DNA of 64,000 nucleotides, taken from positions 1 to 64,000 of the forward strand of contig JBAZRW010000007.1 of assembly GCA_041662785.1 (NCBI GenBank), read 5' to 3'. This stretch comes from Bdellovibrionales bacterium (lineage in GTDB: Bacteria > Pseudomonadota > Alphaproteobacteria > UBA9219). This document shows positions 40,432-48,687 of the stretch, one piece after another (positions within the stretch are counted from its first letter, which is position 1; the number at the start of each line of letters is the position of its first letter). Made by a program: the position numbers and the translations under genes. The notes under the pieces are model-generated. The model saw nothing but the letters and a program-made list of their open reading frames with translations. It searched no databases and was not told the origin of the DNA.

Positions 40432-40977
40432 TTGATATTTTGGTATGCAATTGGCATCGTTTTGTTTCTTATCCTGACGTGTGAGCTTTATACCCTGAAA
40501 ACGGGCGTTCCCACAGTGACCTCTTTTCCCTCCGTTAGAAAAAAGATGGTCGAGATTCTTCAAAAAGAGGCGGCGCAACACAACACGCCAAGTCCCTTGC
40601 ACATTCTGGATTTAGGCTCAGGCACAGGCAAGTTAACGCTGGAAATTGGCCGAGCTATCCCTTCCGCCCACATCACGGGGCTTGAAATCTCGTTGACCCC
40701 CTTTCTTCTCTCCCTGCTCCGCCGCTGGCTTTGGCGTGTCACCAATGTCGATTATAAGCGCGAAGATTTTTGGCGCTATGACCTGTCGGGCGTTGATGCC
40801 GTCGTGCTTTTTATCAACGGAAAGGTTCAGGAACGAATGGCAAAAAAATTGAAGGCCGAGCTTCCCTCCGGCGCGCTTATCATCTTAAACGAAACACACC
40901 TACCGGATTGGGACCCGATAGAGGTTCTAACCGTTGGCCTCTTAAAAGTAAAAATCGTCGTCTATAGGCAGACTTAA
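40432..40977 (+). CDS. Membrane-anchored class I methyltransferase
   Basis: Predicted 181-residue protein with an N-terminal membrane helix (about 2-18, FWYAIGIVLFLILT) and a Rossmann methyltransferase domain: motif I LDLGSGTGKLTLEIGRA and motif II ITGLEIS. The substrate is unknown. The start is a TTG at 40432, chosen because aggag lies five bases upstream and the helix begins at once. It stands alone. Confidence 0.7.
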   Translation: MIFWYAIGIVLFLILTCELYTLKTGVPTVTSFPSVRKKMVEILQKEAAQHNTPSPLHILDLGSGTGKLTLEIGRAIPSAHITGLEISLTPFLLSLLRRWLWRVTNVDYKREDFWRYDLSGVDAVVLFINGKVQERMAKKLKAELPSGALIILNETHLPDWDPIEVLTVGLLKVKIVVYRQT

Positions 40978-41065
40978 AAAGGGGTGGCGCCTTTTCCAAG
41001 GCAAGTTCTGGCCATTTTCTTGAAACAGAAGGGTATGGTAAATATTTTAACGATTTTATCTTTGT

Positions 41066-42289
41066 CTAGTGCAACCATTTATGCGCTGCTATAATCGCGA
41101 CCATTATCCCTCTCTCGGTTGCGCAAATGTCTAACCTTTTGGTACTATGGCGGGGGGCTTTCGCGGTTGCTTCTGGACGTAAAATCGAGTCATTTGCATA
41201 CGCCCACAAATCATCCACAAGGTGGGGGAATCCATTTGGGTTCTGTTGTGGAAGCTGAACGGCTCCGTCAAGTCGCAGCACATTTAAGCAAGCTTTCGCA
41301 AAGTGCGTCTCTTCCAATTCTAGATTCTCACCGCCAAGGCCTTCGTAATTAGCAACCTCTATACCTTGGCGTTTAGCCCAACGACATACGGATGTTTGTG
41401 TCTGGTTCAGGCTAACAATGCCGACAAAGCGAACACCTGCCGCTTGCGCTTCTGGGACAGTCTGTCCACCTGCGCAGATAATCATCCCCGCCCGTCCAAA
41501 GAAATCAGCCGGATTATACTGCCGTACTATTTCCAATCGATCTTGCATCGCTGTCATGAGAGCGGATGCACGATAGACCTGCTCATTCTCTGGGCATGGA
41601 ACAACCACTTTAATTTCAAAATTGTTTAGCGTTGAAGGGTCTTCCCTCCACATACGATCAAGCAATTTTAGTCCCAAATGCCCCTTATCTGTTCCCCCAA
41701 ATGTAATAACAACCGAGTTAGGATTGTGTGGGTGGTCAACAAATAAATCAGGGGAAAGAAAATGATAATTGGGGCTAGCAAATACTTTTGGCTGGGATGC
41801 ACCAGAATAAGAGGCTCCAAAGTTATTAGCATTGATAACAAAATCAACATGCTCACCGCCAAGATCAGGGATATGCCCAAAATCATCCACAACGCCAACT
41901 GTTCCATGAGTTTTTAATTGCCGCAGCTCCTCGGCACAAATTCGATAACTATCAATGATTGTTAAATCGCGGTCGGCAGGGAATTTAGCAATGTAATCCG
42001 GCGGCAGTAGTTCAAAAGCATTTTGGCTTGTTCCCTTTTGGGGAACAGCCTCGTTATCAAAGAGAAAAACTATTCCACTGTTTGGTGATGCAGTACAAAA
42101 TCTTTCAACCGCACGCCGTGATACAACATTATCGGTCATCATCATCGTTACACATGCCTCTGGATGTGTTTGCCCCAAGGTTTGGGCTAGCCGCGCCGAA
42201 CGCCAAAAATGACCCGTTCCGATCGACTCCGAAATATCTGTAAAAAAGAAAATGTTTTTATTGGGCTTGGTCATCAATTTGTTGTTCAT
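41066..42289 (-). CDS. PseG/SpsG-like nucleotide-sugar hydrolase or glycosyltransferase
   Basis: Predicted 407-residue protein. The N-terminus IGTGHFWRSARLAQTLGQ matches the GxGHxxRxxxLA motif of PseG (UDP-2,4-diacetamido-trideoxyaltrose hydrolase) and SpsG. VVDDFGH and VVITFGGTDKGHLGLKLLD fit the two GT-B lobes, and MIICAGGQTVPEAQAAGV is the donor-binding site. The base composition is more AT-rich than neighbouring housekeeping genes, and it lies next to an integration-like site, which suggests transfer. The last 40 residues are not conserved in the family. Confidence 0.65.
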   Translation of the reverse strand: MNNKLMTKPNKNIFFFTDISESIGTGHFWRSARLAQTLGQTHPEACVTMMMTDNVVSRRAVERFCTASPNSGIVFLFDNEAVPQKGTSQNAFELLPPDYIAKFPADRDLTIIDSYRICAEELRQLKTHGTVGVVDDFGHIPDLGGEHVDFVINANNFGASYSGASQPKVFASPNYHFLSPDLFVDHPHNPNSVVITFGGTDKGHLGLKLLDRMWREDPSTLNNFEIKVVVPCPENEQVYRASALMTAMQDRLEIVRQYNPADFFGRAGMIICAGGQTVPEAQAAGVRFVGIVSLNQTQTSVCRWAKRQGIEVANYEGLGGENLELEETHFAKACLNVLRLDGAVQLPQQNPNGFPHLVDDLWAYANDSILRPEATAKAPRHSTKRLDICATERGIMVAIIAAHKWLH

Positions 42290-42396
42290 TAGGAATGTTA
42301 TAAATCAGCTACGTACAGACGCACATTATAGTGCAATATCATGAAAGTAATTACATTAATCCAAGCCTAAGACAAAAAATCTCAAATTTTAGCAAA

Positions 42397-42413
42397 TGGT
42401 GACCCCGATGGGA
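42397..42413. repeat. Outer copy of the tRNA-Lys 3' end (att-like)
   Basis: tggtgaccccgatggga is a 17-base perfect copy of the 3' end of tRNA-Lys (42924-42940), in the same orientation. Direct duplication of a tRNA 3' end is the usual footprint of site-specific integration. Confidence 0.6.
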
Positions 42414-42923
42414 ATGTGCTCGCTACGGTCGCAAAAGCTTCCTTGCTGCGCAGCACTTTCGTAAGTTCGCGCTTCGTCTTCGTCTTGCGCTCACTAACGA
42501 AATTGTGAACCCATTCCATGGGTTCAGGCCTCCGGCCTACCAATTACAGAAAAGCCGCCATCACTTCGCGCTAGATAACAAACGTTTCTTTGCGAAAGCG
42601 CGTCCGGAATGTGACTTAAGATATTTTTCAAGATCAAGAGCCGTATATTTGTCTTGAACGGCAACATAACAAAGAAGATTCCACGGAGCAAACTTCGCTG
42701 TATGTGGCGACCTGCCTGCGTTATGCGTAGCAAGGCGTTGTTTTAAGTCCTCAGTCGCACCAGTATATTCTTGATCGGGAAAAGTTGTGCTTCGTATAAT
42801 GTAAACGTACCACATGGCTATCAGTCCGTCTCCGCTTACGCTTCGCTCCAGCTACGCCGGACACTGCTTCGCTCTAACGTGCTCCGCTTGGCTGCGCCAC
42901 GCGTAGCCCGTAAGGGCGAAGCG
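42414..42923. mobile_element. Mini-element between tRNA-Lys att-like copies
   Basis: About 510 bases bounded by the two 17-base copies. It holds one gene (GIY-YIG) and palindrome-rich flanks (for example cctccggcc, gcttcgctcc/ctacgcc and taagggcgaagcg). There is no integrase inside, so the element is either a passive cassette or a remnant. Confidence 0.45.
42561..42815 (-). CDS. GIY-YIG nuclease superfamily protein
   Basis: Predicted 84-residue single-domain nuclease of the UPF0213/YhbQ type. The motif is YVYIIRST..YTGATEDLKQRL, with the conserved Arg and the later Glu in DLEKYLKSH. The function of these stand-alone domains is not settled; DNA repair or a mobile endonuclease are both considered. 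Its location between att-like copies favours mobility. Confidence 0.85.
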   Translation of the reverse strand: MWYVYIIRSTTFPDQEYTGATEDLKQRLATHNAGRSPHTAKFAPWNLLCYVAVQDKYTALDLEKYLKSHSGRAFAKKRLLSSAK

Positions 42924-42999
42924 TGGTGACCCCGATGGGACTTGAACCCATGGCCCTCTGATTAAAAGTCAAATGCTCTACCAACTGAGCTACGAGGTC
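42924..42999 (-). tRNA. tRNA-Lys (anticodon TTT)
   Basis: 76 bases with CCA encoded. The acceptor stem gacctcg pairs with cggggtc; the D-arm gctcagttggtagagc, the anticodon stem-loop around cttttaat and the T-loop ttcaagt are standard. Its 3' end is duplicated at 42397. Confidence 0.97.
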
Positions 43000-43120
43000 A
43001 CACGTCTTGCGAGGGGGCAAAGTAGGAAGCCAACGCCCTCAGGTCAACAAAAAAGTAAAGGTATGGCCAGAAAGAACAGGGTTTTTAACAAAAAACAGCC
43101 TTGACCCAGTCAATCCGACC

Positions 43121-43663
43121 CTAATCCCGCACTTCGGGAGAGATTTTCTTGCGGGCGCTCTCTTGGGAAAAGCGCTTTTCAATCTCCTTAACCACTTTTT
43201 CGCTGACAAAGGAGCTAATGTCCCCGCCCAGAAAAGCGATCTCTTTCACAAAGCGCGAGGAGATAAACTGATGCCTGTCCGAGGCCATCAAAAACACCGT
43301 CTCAACATCCGGACACATGCGGTGGTTCATGCCCGCCATTTGAAACTCGTATTCAAAATCCGACACGGCGCGAAGGCCACGAATGATCAAATCCGCACCA
43401 ATGTCACGGGCATAATGCACCAGCAGATTGTCAAACGCTTTCACCTCAATCTTCGCGCCCTTTTCGATCAAGGGAGCAATTTCAGCCTCCACCATTTTGA
43501 CGCGCATACGCGTGTCGAACAAAGGCCCCTTGCCCGCATTTTTGGCCACGCCGATCACCAGCCTATCCACCATCTTGGTGGCGCGGCAAATGATTTCGAA
43601 ATGCCCATGCGTGATGGGATCAAACGTGCCCGGATAGAGGCCTATACGGAAACTCTCGCTCAT
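43121..43663 (-). CDS. coaD: Phosphopantetheine adenylyltransferase
   Basis: Fourth step of CoA synthesis: adenylates 4'-phosphopantetheine. The 180-residue protein has the nucleotidyl-transferase motif GLYPGTFDPITHGHFEII and the C-terminal ISSRFVKEIAFLGGDISSFV. It overlaps the gyrA stop by 4 bases, so it is translated from the gyrA transcript. The window also holds panB and coaX from the same pathway. Confidence 0.96.
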   Translation of the reverse strand: MSESFRIGLYPGTFDPITHGHFEIICRATKMVDRLVIGVAKNAGKGPLFDTRMRVKMVEAEIAPLIEKGAKIEVKAFDNLLVHYARDIGADLIIRGLRAVSDFEYEFQMAGMNHRMCPDVETVFLMASDRHQFISSRFVKEIAFLGGDISSFVSEKVVKEIEKRFSQESARKKISPEVRD

Positions 43664-46464
43664 TCCTCTGCCTCGCCGCTATCCCCCGCTTCCTCAGCAT
43701 CCAGCGCGGCGACCGAGACGATGCGCTCGTCCCCACCAACGCGGAACAAAATCACGCCCTGTGAGCCACGCCCCGTCACACGCACATCATGGACAGGCAT
43801 ACGGATAATCTGGCCACCATCCGACACCATCATGACTTCCTGATCATCCTTAATGGGGAAGGTCGCCACGATAGAGCCGTTCTTTTCGGTCAGCTTCATG
43901 TTCACGATGCCCTGCCCACCACGATTGGTGTTTCGGTATTCATAGGCCGAGGAACGCTTGCCAAAGCCGCGATCGGAAACGGTCAGCAAGAAATCCTCTT
44001 GCGAGGCGAGCTGCGCAAAGCGTTCGGGTGAGAGCGTCAAATCCGTCGTCGCCTCATCCTCATCGCCGCCCTCTGGGCCGCCTTCCACGACGCCCTGATC
44101 CTCCCCCGCCGCCGCGCGAAGGGCGCGGCTTTGTTTGATGTACGCGGCGCGTTCTTCGCCCGTCGCGTCGACATGCGTCAGAATCGACATGGCCATGACC
44201 TCGTCCCCCTTGGCAAGACGCACGCCACGCACGCCGGTTGAGGCGCGACCCGCAAACACGCGCAGATCCTCAATCGCAAAGCGAATGGCACGTCCGGCCT
44301 TGGTGGCCAGCAAGATGTCGTCATAGCCGCTGCCTGTGCGCACGGCGATCAGGCTATCGCCCTCGTCCAGCTTCATGGCGATAATGCCGTTTGAGCGCAC
44401 ATTGCAGAAATCGGAAAGCTTATTGCGCCGCACGCCGCCCGAAGCAGTAGCAAACAAAGCGAACAATTCGCCCCACAGCGCTTCATTTTCCGGCAGATGC
44501 AGGGTCGTCGTAATCGTCTCCCCTTGCTCTAACGGCAACAGATTGACCAACGCCTTGCCACGCGATGTCGGCGAGGCGAGAGGCAGCTTGTACACTTTCA
44601 GCTTATAAACCTTACCCAAGGACGAGAAGAACAGCATGGGCGTGTGTGTGCTGGCGACAAAGATATCCGATACGAAATCTTCGTCCTTCGTCACCATGCC
44701 CGTGCGGCCCTTCCCCCCACGCCGCTGAGCGCGATAGGTGGAAAGAGGCACGCGCTTGATATAACCAGACAGACTAGTGGTGACGACCATCTCTTCGCGC
44801 TGGATCAAATCCTCGATATCGGATTCAAACTCTTGCGCTTCAATCGTCGTACGGCGCGGCGTCGCAAAGCGGTCACGGATGACCGTAATTTCTTCCTTCA
44901 TGATCTCAAGAACGCGGGCGCGATTAGCCAGAATATCCAGATAATCCTTAATCTGATCAACCACCGCGTGCAGATCGCCGCCAATCTTGTCGCGCTCCAG
45001 CCCCGTCAGGCGGTGCAAGCGCAAATCCAAAATGGCCTTAGCCTGCGTTTCAGAGAGGCGATAGGTTCCCGCCTCTTTGTTCAGGCCGTCTTCATCCACC
45101 AAAGCAATGAGTGCCGTAATGTCCGAGGCAGGCCAAGGGCGATCCATCAACTGCTGCTTGGCAATCGCTGGCTCAGCCGCCGCACGGATCAAGGCAATCA
45201 CTTCGTCGATATTGGCGACAGCCACGGCAAGGCCCACAAGGATATGGGCGCGGGCGCGGGCCTGATTCAACTCATAGGTCGTGCGCCGCGTGATAACCTC
45301 TTCGCGGAAGGCCACGAAAGCTTCCAGCACCGCACGAAGCCCCATAAGCTCTGGCCGACCGCCGTTCAACGCCAGCATGTTGACGCCAAAGCTGGTTTGC
45401 AGCGGCGTGTGCTTAAACAACTGGTTCAAGACAACATCCGCCATCGCGTCGCGCTTAATCTCAATCACCACGCGCACACCATCGCGATCCGACTCGTCGC
45501 GCAGATCGGAAATGCCCTCAATCGTCTTGTCCCGCACACATTCGGCGATGATTTCGATCAGGCGCTTTTTATTCTGTTGATAGGGAATTTCGGTCACAAT
45601 GATCGCTTGGCGATCCTTACGGATTTCCTCAATGTTCGTACGGGCGCGCATGATAATGCTGCCACGCCCTGTATGAGCCGCCGTGCGGCATGTCGTGTGA
45701 CCAAGGATCAAACCGCCCGTGGGGAAATCGGGCCCCGGTACGATTTCCAACATCTCATCCGTCGAAAGATCGGGATTGTCGATCAGCGCCACGCAAGCGT
45801 TGCAGACCTCGCCCAGATTATGAGGCGGAATGTTCGTGGCCATGCCGACCGCAATGCCGCCCGCGCCGTTCACCAACAGGTTGGGATAACGCGCTGGCAA
45901 AACCGTTGGCTCAACCGTGATTTCGTCATAGTTCGGCTGGAACGCCACCGTATCCTTATCAATATCGTCCAGCAGCGTTTCGGCGACCTTGGCCAAACGC
46001 GCTTCGGTATAACGCATGGCCGCCGCAGGGTCGCCATCCATCGAGCCGAAGTTACCCTGCCCGTCCACAAGCGGCAGACGCATCGAGAAATCCTGTGCCA
46101 TGCGCACCATGGCATCGTAAATCGCGCTGTCGCCATGCGGATGGTATTTACCCATCACGTCACCGACGATACGCGCCGATTTCTTATAAGGCTTGGTGCT
46201 GTCGTAGCCGCCTTCCTTCATCGCATAAAGAATGCGGCGATGAACGGGCTTGAGCCCATCACGCACATCGGGAAGCGCGCGCGACACGATCACGCTCATC
46301 GCGTAATCGAGGTAGGAGCTGCGCATTTCATCTTCGATGGTGACAAGAGCAATATCGGAGCGTGGTGGCGACGGAACAAGCGTATCAGTCAAAGGAATAC
46401 CTATTTTTTCATGAGAATCGAGGCGGTCAAAAACCGCCCTGAAATCTAGCACTTCGGTACTCAA
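43660..46464 (-). CDS. gyrA: DNA gyrase subunit A
   Basis: Breakage-reunion subunit of gyrase, 934 residues. The quinolone-determining region reads GKYHPHGDSAIYDAMVRMAQ, with Ser and Asp at the two usual resistance positions, i.e. wild type. The catalytic Tyr is in AAMRYTEARL and the GyrA box is QRRGGKGRTGM. The first 35 residues precede the usual SALVTIEDEM-like start, and an acidic insert (GGPEGGDEDEATTD) lies between C-terminal blades. Forms an operon with coaD. Confidence 0.96.
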   Translation of the reverse strand: MSTEVLDFRAVFDRLDSHEKIGIPLTDTLVPSPPRSDIALVTIEDEMRSSYLDYAMSVIVSRALPDVRDGLKPVHRRILYAMKEGGYDSTKPYKKSARIVGDVMGKYHPHGDSAIYDAMVRMAQDFSMRLPLVDGQGNFGSMDGDPAAAMRYTEARLAKVAETLLDDIDKDTVAFQPNYDEITVEPTVLPARYPNLLVNGAGGIAVGMATNIPPHNLGEVCNACVALIDNPDLSTDEMLEIVPGPDFPTGGLILGHTTCRTAAHTGRGSIIMRARTNIEEIRKDRQAIIVTEIPYQQNKKRLIEIIAECVRDKTIEGISDLRDESDRDGVRVVIEIKRDAMADVVLNQLFKHTPLQTSFGVNMLALNGGRPELMGLRAVLEAFVAFREEVITRRTTYELNQARARAHILVGLAVAVANIDEVIALIRAAAEPAIAKQQLMDRPWPASDITALIALVDEDGLNKEAGTYRLSETQAKAILDLRLHRLTGLERDKIGGDLHAVVDQIKDYLDILANRARVLEIMKEEITVIRDRFATPRRTTIEAQEFESDIEDLIQREEMVVTTSLSGYIKRVPLSTYRAQRRGGKGRTGMVTKDEDFVSDIFVASTHTPMLFFSSLGKVYKLKVYKLPLASPTSRGKALVNLLPLEQGETITTTLHLPENEALWGELFALFATASGGVRRNKLSDFCNVRSNGIIAMKLDEGDSLIAVRTGSGYDDILLATKAGRAIRFAIEDLRVFAGRASTGVRGVRLAKGDEVMAMSILTHVDATGEERAAYIKQSRALRAAAGEDQGVVEGGPEGGDEDEATTDLTLSPERFAQLASQEDFLLTVSDRGFGKRSSAYEYRNTNRGGQGIVNMKLTEKNGSIVATFPIKDDQEVMMVSDGGQIIRMPVHDVRVTGRGSQGVILFRVGGDERIVSVAALDAEEAGDSGEAEE

Positions 46465-46617
46465 AGGCCAAACAAAAAAATGCTAAATAGAAATTAAGTT
46501 TCAAAGGGTTAAAGCCTTCGCCTGTTGGCTTTCGGGCAGAAAAGCGCAGAGCCGTCAACCTTTTGGTAGGGATTTCCTGCTATGGGGGTAAAGTTAGTAT
46601 TTATTAGGAGACAATAC

Positions 46618-46866
46618 ATGACAACTTTATCCCATCGCGCAGGCCGCATCGGCTTGCTGTTGGTTTGCTTGGTAAGCCTTGGCGCTTGCAGCGATCTTTC
46701 GGCGCGGCAACAGCGCGTCTTGACGGGCGGCGCTATTGGCACGACGGTCGGTGCGATCAGCACCGTGGCCATGGGCGGCTGCGTTGCATGCGGGGCGGCC
46801 ATCGGCGGCGCTGTGGGCGCTGGCTCTGGCTACCTGTACGATTATATCGAAAATCAAAACTGGTAA
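46618..46866 (+). CDS. Small lipoprotein with glycine-zipper-like segment
   Basis: Predicted 82-residue lipoprotein: a signal helix followed by the lipobox SLGAC (cleavage before Cys about residue 22), then a Gly/Ala-rich stretch GGAIGTTVGAISTVAMGG and AAIGGAVGAGSGY. Glycine-zipper lipoproteins are common in the alphaproteobacterial outer membrane; the role is unknown. The ATG at 46618 is seven bases after aggag. Convergent with znuB, 3 bases apart. Confidence 0.75.
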   Translation: MTTLSHRAGRIGLLLVCLVSLGACSDLSARQQRVLTGGAIGTTVGAISTVAMGGCVACGAAIGGAVGAGSGYLYDYIENQNW

Positions 46867-46869
46867 CGG

Positions 46870-47739
46870 TCAGTTCTTTCGCCCGACGCAAGCGACCACA
46901 CTCCCGAACCTGCCCAATACCGCTGACACCACGGTCATCCCCCCTGCCACCAGCACAATGGCGGGGCCGGAAGGAATAGCCGTATGGTAGGACAGCACAA
47001 GCCCCGCATAAGCGGCCACCGCGCCCAGCCCCATCGCCAACGGCATCATGCCATCGATTGTCTTTGCCCAAAAGTGAGCCGCCAGCGCGGGCAGCACCAT
47101 TAGCCCCAACGCCATTAGCGTGCCCATGGCCTGAAACGACGCCACCAGATTGATCATCAGCAGCGCAAAGAAGACAAGGCCCATAAGCCCCACGCCACGC
47201 CGCTGCGCGCCAGCGGTGCGCATAAACGCGCCATCAAAGCCATCGATCACAAACCGCCGATAAAGCGCAGCGATCGTGAAAAGCGACAGGCAGCAAACGC
47301 CTGTAACCAGCATAAGCGTGTCTTGGTCTATCGCCAAAATGTTGCCAAACAGGACATGCATAAGGTGAGCGCTGCCCCCCTTGATTGAAATCAACGCCAC
47401 GCCCACTGCCAAAGAAAGCAGGTAAAGCAGCGCAAAAGCCGCGTCCTCCTTCAGATCGGTCAGGCGCGATAAAAACGCAGCCAGCCCTGCCACGATCAGC
47501 GCCGCGATCACGCCGCCCAGTGTCATCGCCCAAAGCGACAACCCCGCCACAAAGAAGGCAACGGCAATACCCGGTAAAATCGCATGCGAGAGCGCATCAC
47601 CCACAAGCGTCATGCGCCGTAGCATCATTAAAACGCCCAGCGGCGTGCCAGAAATCGCCAGTGCCATCGCAGCAACCAACGCCCGCTTCATAAAAGCGTA
47701 GTCGGTGAAGGGACTCACAAGAACATCTGCAAGGCTCAT
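46870..47739 (-). CDS. znuB: Zinc/manganese ABC transporter permease
   Basis: Predicted 289-residue inner-membrane permease with eight or more hydrophobic segments. MRRMTLVGDALSHAILPGIA is the conserved ABC-3 family segment that contacts the ATPase. VASFQAMGTLMALGLMVLPA is also family-typical. It overlaps the ATPase gene by 4 bases. With the ATPase and the divergent binding protein gene it makes a full ABC-3 metal importer; zinc is more likely than manganese but not certain. Confidence 0.9.
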   Translation of the reverse strand: MSLADVLVSPFTDYAFMKRALVAAMALAISGTPLGVLMMLRRMTLVGDALSHAILPGIAVAFFVAGLSLWAMTLGGVIAALIVAGLAAFLSRLTDLKEDAAFALLYLLSLAVGVALISIKGGSAHLMHVLFGNILAIDQDTLMLVTGVCCLSLFTIAALYRRFVIDGFDGAFMRTAGAQRRGVGLMGLVFFALLMINLVASFQAMGTLMALGLMVLPALAAHFWAKTIDGMMPLAMGLGAVAAYAGLVLSYHTAIPSGPAIVLVAGGMTVVSAVLGRFGSVVACVGRKN

Positions 47740-48506
47740 ATTTCTTCCCCTGAATCCTGAATCCCGAATCCTGAATGCTTCTTCTCTTCCGGCCCGACCA
47801 GCTCGGCCATATCCAGATCGAAGGACAGCAGCTTTTGCTCAAACAGCGCGTGCGTATGGCCACGCCCCATGCACTTGCCCGCCAGCAAAAAGGATTCGGG
47901 AAAGTATTTTCGGATAAGCAGCAAGTCATGCAGCACGCAAATGATCGTGCGCCCCTGCGTGTGCCACGCGATAATCTGCTGGATCAATGGCGCAATCGTC
48001 TGCGCATCAATCGCCGCGAACGGCTCATCCAACAAAATCAATTGCGGGTCTTGCACAATCAGGCGGGCAAACAAAAGCCGCTGAAACTGGCCACCCGAAA
48101 GCTCGCCAATTTGTCGCGCCTCAAGCTCTTGCAAGCCCACATCAGCCAACGCCTGATCCACTCGTGCCTTCAAAGCTCCCTCTTGAAACGAAGGAAAGCT
48201 TCCGGCTTCGGGCCACAGGCCTGTACTCACGGCTTGACGGACGTTAAGGGGATAGTCGCGTTCTATCGCGCTGACCTGCGGCAGATAGCCAATCTTGCCT
48301 TTCAAGGCGGAGGCGACGGTTACGCGGCCTTTTTGCGGCTTCATCACGCCCGCGATGATTTTAAGCAGCGTGCTTTTGCCCGCGCCGTTCGGCCCCGCCA
48401 CCGCCGTCAGCGAGCCAGCAGGAAACACGCCCGACACGTCCTGTAAGGCCTTATGATGGCCGTAGTGATAACTAACGTCGTCAAGGGTCACATGCGCTTG
48501 CGTCAT
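47736..48506 (-). CDS. znuC: Zinc/manganese ABC transporter ATP-binding protein
   Basis: Predicted 256-residue ATPase with Walker A AVAGPNGAGKSTLLK, the signature LSGGQFQRLLFARL and Walker B LILLDEPFAAID. The ATG at 48506 (MTQAHVTLDD) has ggggag at proper spacing; the longer frame reads through the tiny ORF described next. The last residues, HSGFGIQDSGEE, are encoded by the 7-bp repeat at 47749-47779, so the C-terminus has been replaced or extended by repeat DNA. Confidence 0.9.
   Translation of the reverse strand: MTQAHVTLDDVSYHYGHHKALQDVSGVFPAGSLTAVAGPNGAGKSTLLKIIAGVMKPQKGRVTVASALKGKIGYLPQVSAIERDYPLNVRQAVSTGLWPEAGSFPSFQEGALKARVDQALADVGLQELEARQIGELSGGQFQRLLFARLIVQDPQLILLDEPFAAIDAQTIAPLIQQIIAWHTQGRTIICVLHDLLLIRKYFPESFLLAGKCMGRGHTHALFEQKLLSFDLDMAELVGPEEKKHSGFGIQDSGEEI
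47749..47779. repeat. 7-bp-period repeat inside the 3' end of znuC
   Basis: gaatcct gaatccc gaatcct gaatgct: four 7-bp units, identical in type to the hairpin at 19892-19968 but here part of a coding sequence. Confidence 0.8.
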
Positions 48507-48520
48507 ACCGTTGGCTCCCC

Positions 48521-48607
48521 CTACCATGCCCACAGGGCGAGCAGGATCACGCACGCGGATAATACTGCGGCAACAGTCAGCCGCGCCGTCATACTCATGC
48601 CGAACAT
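48521..48607 (-). CDS. Tiny membrane protein upstream of znuC
   Basis: 28 codons starting MFGMSMTARL, then a single hydrophobic helix (LTVAAVLSACVILLALWAW) to a TAG at 48521. A strong ribosome site, aggggaggg, precedes the ATG by 5-6 bases. The stop is 14 bases before the znuC ATG. A small subunit, a leader peptide or a translational coupler are all possible. Confidence 0.5.
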   Translation of the reverse strand: MFGMSMTARLTVAAVLSACVILLALWAW

Positions 48608-48687
48608 GATGCCCTCCCCTTTTATTTTAACCGACGATAGCCTATACCATAGCTTCTTTTTCTTCAAAAGACATCATGAGGTTTTCC

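Noticed and set aside
43007..43843. 278-codon plus-strand open frame opposite coaD and the end of gyrA
   Set aside because: Antisense of two certain genes, no ribosome site and no recognisable domain.
44644..46449. 601-codon plus-strand open frame opposite gyrA
   Set aside because: It is the antisense of a clearly coding gyrA; its residue composition (His, Arg, Asn-rich, no motifs) is that of a shadow frame.
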